From NCBI GenBank assembly GCA_964512045.1, contig CAZEJK010000004.1:20866-84865 (forward strand): a stretch of 64,000 nucleotides of DNA, in the 5' to 3' direction. The notes under the pieces are model-generated. The model was not told where the DNA came from. It saw only the letters and a list, made by a program, of their open reading frames with translations, and did not search any database. The stretch is from CAZEJK01 sp964512045 (GTDB lineage: Bacteria; Acidobacteriota; Thermoanaerobaculia; Thermoanaerobaculales; Sulfomarinibacteraceae). Both the position numbers and the translations under genes were made by a program. Position 1 is the first letter of the stretch; the number at the start of each line of letters is the position of its first letter. Below, piece by piece: positions 54,801 through 60,922 of the stretch.

Positions 54801-55186
54801 TGGCGCTGGTCAAGAGGGCGATTGACGACTCGACGTCCTCCGACGCCAGTCTCGGTGACGAGGCGCGGCGCATTCAGCGCGAGCTCGAGCAGCTGCAGAC
54901 CGAGCTCGACGGCGACCGGGCTGTCGCCCGGCGCAACCATCCGGTACCGCCATCACTGATCGACCGGGCCGGCTACATCGTCGAGGTGCAGTGGACCTCG
55001 ACCTCGGCGCCGACGGGTACCAGCCGCCGCCAGTACGAGCTGGCGAGCCAGGGCCTGGCGGAGCTGCTGGCGCGGTTACGGCCGCTGATCGAGCACGACC
55101 TGCCGGCACTCGAGAGACATCTCGACGCGGTCGCGGCACCCTGGACCCCGTGGCGCATTCCGACGTGGCCGCCGCTCGGATCGTGA
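51866..55186 (+). CDS. Exported BNR/sortilin-like beta-propeller protein
   Basis: An 1106-residue protein with an N-terminal hydrophobic segment (LPAVLLLGAMIVLLATA). About 800 residues carry repeated Asp-box (BNR) motifs such as STGNAGTTWTPV, KSIDGGATWTRV, KTTDGGRSWAQV, KTTDGGATFRRL, RSNNRGESWEKR and QVSEDGGASWRC. These build two propellers like those in VPS10/sortilin and xyloglucanase relatives. The C-terminal ~300 residues include an Ig-like segment (HVLVIHDAGGEVVRRL) and a helical tail. In similar loci these proteins accompany peptidases, but their activity is unproven. GGAGGGAA precedes the ATG. Last gene of the 38.9-55.2 kb island. Confidence 0.85.
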   Translation: MLPTTERTPLPAVLLLGAMIVLLATADPMTAAMRSETPKEDPREELWAGLELRSLGPAVTSGRVVDLAVDPGDDRHWLVAAASGGVWSTGNAGTTWTPVFDREASSSIGCVTFSPSDPMIAWVGTGENNALRSVGYGDGVHKSIDGGATWTRVGLERSGHIGKILVDPRDPDVVWVAAQGPLWSSGGDRGLYKTTDGGRSWAQVLAISDETGVSDIAFDPRDPDVVYAAAWQRRRHVWTVISGGPESALYKTTDGGATFRRLTRGLPSVDLGRIGLAVSPIDPDVVYATLEAADDEGGFFRSNNRGESWEKRSDHTTPSLYYAEIFADPHRFDRVYSMDVRLQVTDDGGASFRPLGASNKHVDDHVIWIDPARVDHYLVGGDGGLYESMDGAATWRFLANLPVTQLYKVTVDDSRPFYRVYGGTQDNFTLGGPSRTTTVEGVLNSDWELLTDGDGFQPRVEPGNPDIAYAMVQYGVLLRIDRRTHEETWVQPLEDPGEPPLRWNWDSPFVISPHSPTRLYFAAQRVFRSDDRGDHWQSISPDLTRQLDRNLLPVFGTVQHADAVGKHDWTSPYGTLVALAESPRVEGLLYTGSDDGLVQVSEDGGASWRCIGTFPGVPERSHVRKLEPSAHDPDMVYAAFDNHKSGDFKPYLLVSRDRGRSWSSIAANLPERGTVYVVVEDPVDPDLLFVGTELGLWASQDRGGSWFRLRGGLPTVQVRDLAIQARESDLVLATFGRGFWVLDDLSPLRFAARRSLDAESTIFPVRPALGYVPRRRLGFPGKGFQGDSFFVAPNPPFGAVFTMHVKQDLLSLAQARRQREEEAAASGTTVGYPTHADLRAEAAEEPPTHVLVIHDAGGEVVRRLAAPTSAGIHRVAWDLRYPAPDPAQLESPHDGSTGWQAPHGPMAAPGSYTVLLERRRLGVTTVVAGPVAFEVEPLAATSLTAPDRQVLVAFLRQASALQRAVLGTSALVGQTLERVALVKRAIDDSTSSDASLGDEARRIQRELEQLQTELDGDRAVARRNHPVPPSLIDRAGYIVEVQWTSTSAPTGTSRRQYELASQGLAELLARLRPLIEHDLPALERHLDAVAAPWTPWRIPTWPPLGS

Positions 55187-55218
55187 CGCGGAGTCGGGTG
55201 GAGTCTGCGCATGATGGC

Positions 55219-55248
55219 CCGACACCTTCTTCAGTGCCCACGTACAAT
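55219..55248 (+). promoter_or_regulatory. Putative promoter giving a leaderless cytochrome b transcript
   Basis: CCGACA (55219-55224) and TACAAT (55243-55248) are 18 bases apart. The start codon A (55255) is seven bases past TACAAT, where transcription normally begins, and no Shine-Dalgarno sequence precedes the ATG. Confidence 0.45.
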
Positions 55249-55254
55249 GCTGCC

Positions 55255-56583
55255 ATGACGCCGTCATCCAATGCCCCCGCCAGTGCTGGTGCCGGCCTTC
55301 GCTGGCCGGGGATGCCTGCGACCGAGCGGGAGCGGGCACAGGCGACACGCTTCACCTTCGTGCTCCACCTGCGGCCGGTGCGGCTACCGGCCTCGACCCT
55401 GCGCTGGGGCCTGACGATGGGCTTGGGAGGCTCGGCAGGGACGCTTCTGGTCGTGCTCATCGCCACCGGCGTGCTCATGACCTTCTTCTACGTCCCCACG
55501 CCACAAGCGGCCCACGCATCGGTGTCGCACCTGGAGAGCGGCCTGCTTTTCGGCGCCCTCGTGCGCGGCATCCACTTCTGGAGCGCCAACCTGCTGGCAG
55601 TGGTGGTACTGCTGCACACCGCGCGCGTTATCTTCACTGGCGGGTTTCTCGGCATCCGCCGGTGGAACTGGATCGTCGGGCTCGGTCTGCTCGTCGGAAT
55701 CGCCGGAGCGCTCTTCACCGGCTACCTGCTGCCGTGGGACCAGCTCGCCTACTGGGCGGTGACCATCTCCACCGGCATGATTGGCTACCTGCCGGTCGTC
55801 GGCGAGGGGCTCCGCGATCTTCTTCGCGGGGGATCGGAGCTCGGCGGTGGGGCTCTGCGTGCGTTTCACACCCTCCACACCACACTCGTGCCGGCGTGCA
55901 TGGTGGCTCTCACCGCCTTCCACTTCTGGCGCGTGCGCCGCGTCAAAGGCGTCGTCCGGCCCCCTGGCGAGGACGACCGGACCGTGATGTTCTTCCCCCA
56001 CCTGCTGGTGCGCGAAGTGGCCCAGGCCCTGGTGCTGATCGCGGTGGTCGTGGCGCTTGCCGTTGCCGTCGGCGCACCCCTGGGCGAGCCAGCCAACCCG
56101 GGCATGAGCCCGAACCCGGTGACCGCGCCGTGGTACTTCGTGGGCTTCCAGGAGCTGCTGATTCACCTGCACCCCGTGTTCGCGATTCTGGTGCTGCCGC
56201 TCGCCGGCGGCGTTGCCGGGCTTCTCCTGCCGTGGCTCGCCCGCGGCGACGCACCCGCCGGCAGGTGGTTTCGCTCACCCGCAGGCGGTCGCTCGTCTGC
56301 CATCGCGGCCGCCATCGCTCTGGTCGCCACGCCGGTGCTGGTGCTCGCGAGCGAGGTCCTGGACTCGGGGACCGGATGGGTTGTGGGGGGCCTCCTGCCC
56401 ACCACCGGTCTCGCTGCAGGCATCGCGCTGCTCACCTGGATCCTGCGCTGGCGCTTCAACCTCGGCCACGACGAGACGCTCCAGGCAACCGTGGTTCTGG
56501 TGGCCGTCGGCTTCTCTGTTCTTACCGTCGTCGGGGCGCTCTTTCGTGGGCCCGGCATGGCCCTGGTGTGGCCGTGGTCATGA
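55255..56583 (+). CDS. Cytochrome b, fused b6/subunit-IV type, of a bc-like complex
   Basis: A 442-residue membrane protein with about nine helices. The N-terminal b6-like half contains two pairs of His ligands on helices two and four: GIHFWSANLLAVVVLLHTAR and HTLHTTLVPACMVALTAFHF. The C-terminal half has PVTAPWYFVGFQELL, in which APWY stands in the place of the quinol-site PEWY, followed by further helices. It should oxidise quinol and pass electrons to the Rieske protein. The ATG at 55255 lacks a ribosome site but fits a leaderless start. Its stop overlaps the Rieske ATG by four bases. Confidence 0.9.
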   Translation: MTPSSNAPASAGAGLRWPGMPATERERAQATRFTFVLHLRPVRLPASTLRWGLTMGLGGSAGTLLVVLIATGVLMTFFYVPTPQAAHASVSHLESGLLFGALVRGIHFWSANLLAVVVLLHTARVIFTGGFLGIRRWNWIVGLGLLVGIAGALFTGYLLPWDQLAYWAVTISTGMIGYLPVVGEGLRDLLRGGSELGGGALRAFHTLHTTLVPACMVALTAFHFWRVRRVKGVVRPPGEDDRTVMFFPHLLVREVAQALVLIAVVVALAVAVGAPLGEPANPGMSPNPVTAPWYFVGFQELLIHLHPVFAILVLPLAGGVAGLLLPWLARGDAPAGRWFRSPAGGRSSAIAAAIALVATPVLVLASEVLDSGTGWVVGGLLPTTGLAAGIALLTWILRWRFNLGHDETLQATVVLVAVGFSVLTVVGALFRGPGMALVWPWS

Positions 56584-57074
56584 CGACGTCCGATCGCCTC
56601 GGCACATCGCGGCGTCACGTGCTGACCTGGCTGTGGGGAGGGTTGGGTCTGGCCGCTGTGGCCGAGATCGGGTGGATCGTGCTGTCGTTTGCGAGCTCCT
56701 CTCGACGGAACGCCGGCACCGATGACGAGGACATCGTCGTCGCGGGGCCCATGGAGGCATTCGCGCCCGATTCCGTGACGGCCTTCCCGGCGGGCCGTTT
56801 CTACCTCGTGCGTCGCCCCGATGGTGGCTTTCTCGCCCTGCACCGCGAGTGCACCCACCTTGGCTGCAGCGTACCCTGGAACGCCGCCGAGCAGCGGTTC
56901 GACTGCCCGTGTCATGCCTCGGCCTTCGACCTTGAGGGACGGGTGCTGTCGCCGCCGGCGACGCGGCCTCTGGACCGGTTCCCGGTGCGCATCGAGCACG
57001 GGCTGGTGAAGGTGGTCGTGTCCGAACGTATACGCCGGCTCGAGGTCGGCGCGGGCGACCCGGTGTTCGGATGA
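56580..57074 (+). CDS. Rieske [2Fe-2S] protein
   Basis: A 164-residue protein. SRRHVLTWLWGGLGLA gives an RR-x-x-L Tat-type signal and membrane anchor. The cluster-binding boxes are CTHLGC (Cys91, His93, Cys96) and CPCHAS (Cys109, Cys111, His112); Cys96 and Cys111 should form the stabilising disulfide. It accepts electrons from quinol at cytochrome b. Four-base overlaps with both neighbours make cytochrome b, Rieske and the multiheme cytochrome one translational unit. Confidence 0.94.
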   Translation: MTTSDRLGTSRRHVLTWLWGGLGLAAVAEIGWIVLSFASSSRRNAGTDDEDIVVAGPMEAFAPDSVTAFPAGRFYLVRRPDGGFLALHRECTHLGCSVPWNAAEQRFDCPCHASAFDLEGRVLSPPATRPLDRFPVRIEHGLVKVVVSERIRRLEVGAGDPVFG

Positions 57075-59350
57075 CCCCCGGTGTCGCCGACCGCACGCTC
57101 CGTCACTGGGAGGTGGCGGGGCTCGTTGCCCTGGCCGTCATCGTCGTCGCGATCCCGCTGGCTGCGTTGCGCCACCGCCCTGTCGTTCGAGCCGGCGGCG
57201 AGGCGACATCTGTCACCTTCGCGGGCACGGCCAGCTGCGTCGACTGCCACCCCGGTGAGGCCAAGGCCTGGCGCGGCTCCGATCACGACCTGGCCATGGC
57301 CGAGGCCACCGAGGCAACCGTTGACGGTGATTTCAACAACGTCACTGTCGAGCTTGACGGCGTCGACTGGCGGTTCTTCCGCCGCAACGGCGGCTTCTGG
57401 GTGGCCACCGAGGGCGTGGGCGGGGCTCCGGGCGAGTTCGAGGTGCGCTTCACATTCGGCCACGAGCCCCTCCAGCAGTATCTGGTGCCGTTCCCGGGCG
57501 GCCGCCTCCAGGCGATCAGCGCCGCATGGGACACCGAGCACGGCGCGTGGTTCCACCTGTACCCGGACACCGAGATCCCGCCGGACGACTGGCTCCACTG
57601 GACCCGCAACGCCCAGAACTGGAACGGCATGTGCGCCGAGTGTCACTCCACCAATCTGGTCAAGGGGTACGATCCGGACACGGACACGTACGACACCACC
57701 TGGTCCGCCGTCGACGTGGGGTGCGAGGCCTGCCACGGCCCGGGATCGGCGCACGTTGCCTGGGCCGAGATGCCCGCGATGGCGCGGCCCGACCTCCCCG
57801 TGGCCGGCCTGGTGGTGGACACGGGCCACCTGAGCGGTGCCGAGCTGGTGGAGCGGTGCGCCCCGTGCCACAGCCGGCGTTCAGAGCTCGGCGACGACGA
57901 TCACACCAACACGCGGCTGTTGGACACCTTTCTTCCGGCCCTGCTGCGTGAGGGGCTCTACCATGCCGACGGACAGATCTTGGACGAGGTCTACGTGTAC
58001 GGTTCCTTCCTCCAGTCCAAGATGTACGCGCGCGACGTCAGCTGTCGCGACTGCCACGACAGCCACTCGCTGAAGCTCCACGCCCAGGGCAACGCGCTCT
58101 GTCTCCAGTGTCACCAGGCGGTGCTCTACGACACCCGCGACCACCACTTCCACAGGCGGGTGGTCGACGGGATGCCATCCGACGGTGCGCTCTGCGTGAA
58201 GTGCCATATGGTCGAACGTCCATACATGGTCTACGACTGGCGGGCCGACCACAGCTTCCGCGTTCCTCGGCCCGATCTCACCGCCACCATCGGCACACCC
58301 AACGCCTGCGCGCAGGCCTGTTGCCACCCGGACAAACCGCTGTCGTGGATGCTGGAGGCCACGCAGCGGTGGTACGGCGAGGCCCGACGCCCCCACTTCG
58401 GTACCGCCTTCGCCGCGGCGCGCCGCGGCGATGCCGCCGCGGTGCCCGAGCTGGTGCGGCTGGTGGAGAGCACGCTGCAGCCGCCCATGGTCCGAGCCTC
58501 GGCGCTGGAGCTGCTGGCACAGTTTCCCGGCGAGGCGTCGCGGATGGCTCTGGAAACAGCGCTGCTGTCGGAGCACGGCCTCATCCGCCACACCGCGGCG
58601 GCTTCCCTGGACGTCGGCGATCCCGAACGACTCGTGGACCTGCTGGCCCCGCTGCTCGCAGACCCTGTGAACGCCGTGCGCTATGCGGCGGTGGCGGCAC
58701 TGGCGGGAGCCCCTGATGACCTGCTGGCGCCCTACCAGCGGGAGGCTCTGACGCGGGGTATCGCCGACTATCGGACGGCGATGGCCCACTCGCTGGACTT
58801 CGCCTCTTCGGGTCTGAACCTCGGCAACCTGGAGGCGGCGCTGGGGAACACCGCCGGCGCCGAGCACTTCTACCGCACGGCGCTCCGGGTCGATGACCTC
58901 TTCCTGCCCGCGGCCATGAACCTGGCAACGGTTCTGGCCGGCCAGCAGCGCCTGGACGAGGCGGAGGAGCTGCTGCGCGACATGCTCCCAGCGTACTCGA
59001 ACAACGCCGACCTACTCGCTACGCTGGGCTTGCTCCTGGCCGAGCGCGACCAGATGGCTGAGGCGGCCGAACGCCTGCAGCACGCCGCTTCCCTTCGCCC
59101 GGACGCCGCCCGCATTCAGTTCAACCTCGGGCTGGTCCTCCAGAAGCTCGGTCGCCTCGACCAGGCCGCCGGGCCCCTGTCCCGCGCCGCGGAGCTGGCG
59201 CCCGGCGACCCCGTCACGCTGCACGCCCTGGCCGACAATCTGGCGCGGCGCGGCCACGTCAGCGAAGCCCGCGTCGTGGTCCAGGAGCTGATCGAACGAC
59301 ACCCGGACTATCCGCCTGGTCCGGCGATGGCCCGGGCCCTGGACGGATGA
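57071..59350 (+). CDS. Membrane-anchored multiheme cytochrome c with HEAT and TPR repeats
   Basis: A 759-residue protein. One N-terminal membrane helix (13-31) anchors a cytochrome_c554-like domain with seven CXXCH heme sites: 56-60, 188-192, 218-222, 263-267, 325-329, 344-348 and 375-379. An eighth site at 413-419 reads CAQACCH, a CX4CH variant where relatives usually have CXXCH. HEAT-like helices follow (about 440-560), then TPR units (about 580-750). It takes the position of cytochrome c1 in the operon, so it probably accepts electrons from the Rieske protein and hands them to a periplasmic partner, with the TPR region as docking surface. Another reading is an independent reductase of an unknown oxyanion. 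Confidence 0.88.
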   Translation: MTPGVADRTLRHWEVAGLVALAVIVVAIPLAALRHRPVVRAGGEATSVTFAGTASCVDCHPGEAKAWRGSDHDLAMAEATEATVDGDFNNVTVELDGVDWRFFRRNGGFWVATEGVGGAPGEFEVRFTFGHEPLQQYLVPFPGGRLQAISAAWDTEHGAWFHLYPDTEIPPDDWLHWTRNAQNWNGMCAECHSTNLVKGYDPDTDTYDTTWSAVDVGCEACHGPGSAHVAWAEMPAMARPDLPVAGLVVDTGHLSGAELVERCAPCHSRRSELGDDDHTNTRLLDTFLPALLREGLYHADGQILDEVYVYGSFLQSKMYARDVSCRDCHDSHSLKLHAQGNALCLQCHQAVLYDTRDHHFHRRVVDGMPSDGALCVKCHMVERPYMVYDWRADHSFRVPRPDLTATIGTPNACAQACCHPDKPLSWMLEATQRWYGEARRPHFGTAFAAARRGDAAAVPELVRLVESTLQPPMVRASALELLAQFPGEASRMALETALLSEHGLIRHTAAASLDVGDPERLVDLLAPLLADPVNAVRYAAVAALAGAPDDLLAPYQREALTRGIADYRTAMAHSLDFASSGLNLGNLEAALGNTAGAEHFYRTALRVDDLFLPAAMNLATVLAGQQRLDEAEELLRDMLPAYSNNADLLATLGLLLAERDQMAEAAERLQHAASLRPDAARIQFNLGLVLQKLGRLDQAAGPLSRAAELAPGDPVTLHALADNLARRGHVSEARVVVQELIERHPDYPPGPAMARALDG

Positions 59351-59569
59351 TCATCAAACGCGCGTTCCGGATCATGGCGCTGGCACCAGCTGGTCCTCTC
59401 GAGGGACGATGTCCTGCAGCTCCCGCGCGTACTCGATGCCGCGTGCGCCAGGATCCTCAGTCGAGGTGCCGATGTCGCACTGCTGGACACCGCACTGCGG
59501 GGTCACGTGGCCATGGCGTTGGAGCTCGCTGTCGGCCAGGTAGTGGAGATCTTGGAGGAGCGTGACTGA
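59351..59569 (+). other. Open reading frame without start, possible gene remnant
   Basis: Directly after the cytochrome stop, in the same frame, 72 codons stay open to a TGA at 59567. They read, in part, LVLSRDDVLQLPRVLDAACA and VALLDTALRGHVAMALELAV, plausible protein-like sequence. No convincing start codon with a ribosome site is present. It may be the tail of a lost gene or chance openness in G+C-rich DNA; its end supplies GGAGGAG for the EamA start. Confidence 0.25.
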
Positions 59570-59571
59570 CG

Positions 59572-60489
59572 ATGGCCATGGGTCTCGATCTCAGGGGTGT
59601 GCTGTACGTCCTCATCGCGTCAACGATGTGGGGCCTGATTGGAACGTTCACGAAGCTCCTCTTGGCCGAGGGCCTGGGATCGATGGAGATCGCATTCTGG
59701 AGGGCCACGCTCGGCTGGGTCCTGTTTGCCACGCATGCCGGGATCCGACGACGGGTCGGCGTTGATGTGCGCGACCTCCCGGCTCTTCTGGCGTTCGGGT
59801 TGCTGTGCGTCACCGTGTTCTACGGCAGCTATCAGGTCGCGATCCGCGACCTCGGCGTGGCCCCAGCGGTTGTGCTGCTCTATACCGCTCCGGCGTGGGT
59901 GGCGTTGCTGGCGTGGCTGATGCTCCGCGAGACGATGGGTCTCGGGAAGATCGCAGGCGTCGTCATGACGATCGCCGGTGTCGCTGCGCTGAGCCTGGGG
60001 CCGGCCATGGGGACGCGCGCGAGCCTCTCACTCGGACTGGTCGGCCTGATCGCCGGGCTCCTGTCGGGGCTGACGTATGCGCTGTATTACATCTTCGGCA
60101 AACGGTACCTGCCGCGGTACGCGACCGAGACGCTGTTCGTGTACGCGCTTCCCGTGGGCGCGGTCGGCTTGCTCCCGTTCGTGGAGTTCGCGCCGAAATC
60201 GGCAGGAACCTGGCTGCTCCTGGTGGTCTTCGCCGCAGTCTCCACCTACGGCGCATTCTCGGTGTACTACGCGGGTTTGCGGCGTTTGGAGGCAACGCGG
60301 GCCGCCATCATCGCCACCTTCGAGCCGGTTGTCGGCGTGACAGCCGGAGTCGTGCTGTTCGGTGAGTATCTCGGCGTCTGGGGTTTCACCGGCAGCGCGC
60401 TGATCGTGGCCGCGGTGGTGCTGGTGGTTCGGACTGGCGACCGCGCCAACCGTCTTGCCGACGCGGATGCCTCGACCGGACCCACCTGA
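59572..60489 (+). CDS. EamA/DMT-family metabolite exporter
   Basis: A 305-residue inner-membrane protein with ten predicted helices in two EamA halves (LIASTMWGLIGTFTKLLLAE at the start of the first, GLLSGLTYALYYIFGKRYLP at the start of the second). The second half ends ATFEPVVGVTAGVVLFGEYL, the usual conserved motif. Such drug/metabolite transporters export amino acids or other small metabolites. GGAGGAG lies 11 bases before the ATG. It is not obviously linked to the upstream redox operon. Confidence 0.9.
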   Translation: MAMGLDLRGVLYVLIASTMWGLIGTFTKLLLAEGLGSMEIAFWRATLGWVLFATHAGIRRRVGVDVRDLPALLAFGLLCVTVFYGSYQVAIRDLGVAPAVVLLYTAPAWVALLAWLMLRETMGLGKIAGVVMTIAGVAALSLGPAMGTRASLSLGLVGLIAGLLSGLTYALYYIFGKRYLPRYATETLFVYALPVGAVGLLPFVEFAPKSAGTWLLLVVFAAVSTYGAFSVYYAGLRRLEATRAAIIATFEPVVGVTAGVVLFGEYLGVWGFTGSALIVAAVVLVVRTGDRANRLADADASTGPT

Positions 60490-60630
60490 TCGCCTCCCGT
60501 GACGTCCGTCCGAGGCCTGACAGTCACAGCACGAGGAGGTCGCTGACGTTGAGGCGGTGGAGGACCGCGGCGGGTCGAAGCGGAGACCGACGCTCCGTTC
60601 GGCACGGCGTTCCCGGCATGGGGTCTTCAC

Positions 60631-60833
60631 CAACTCAAACGTCCTACATCTTCGAGAACTCGAAGCAATCGTCCTGAGCTGGGCTCTAAGTTCCTAGTTT
60701 GCAGTTCTCAATGCCGCCCTCCCTCCACAGAGCCTGCTCTGGGGAGGGCGGGTGGCATTCTGCACTCTGCATTCTGCACTCTCAACTCACGACCTTGCTT
60801 CAAATTTTCGAAGATACGGAGTTTTGAGCCGCC
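60631..60833. repeat. MITE-like element, dispersed repeat copy C (module 1 pair)
   Basis: Part of the 433-base space 60490-60922. Left end 60631-60668 and right end 60795-60833 are inverted copies of module 1 (ATCTTCGAGAACTCGAAGCAA on the left is split here as ATCTTCGAG and CTCGAAGCAA; the right reads TTCGAAGATACGGAGTTTTG). Between them lie a long hairpin (60711-60758, ATGCC...GGCAT outer arms and CAGAGC/GCTCTG inner arms) and two tandem copies of GCATTCTGCACTCT. About 200 bases with inverted ends and no coding content is MITE-like. 60490-60630 shows nothing recognisable. Confidence 0.6.
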
Positions 60834-60836
60834 AAT

Positions 60837-60908
60837 ACCTTACAGCTACGCAGGCGCGGGCCGCCACCTCCGGAGTATCACCTTGGTTGGGGCCCGCGAC
60901 CGCGTTGG
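60837..60908. repeat. Dispersed repeat copy C, module 2
   Basis: Runs from ACCTTACAGCTACGC to CCGCGTTGG and parallels 19145-19217 with scattered substitutions. CGCGGGCC and GGCCCGCG arms are retained despite changes between copies. It ends 14 bases before the permease-fusion ATG, and TAGATT at 60911-60916 next to it is a possible -10 element. Confidence 0.7.
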
Positions 60909-60922
60909 GGTAGATTTGTCGT

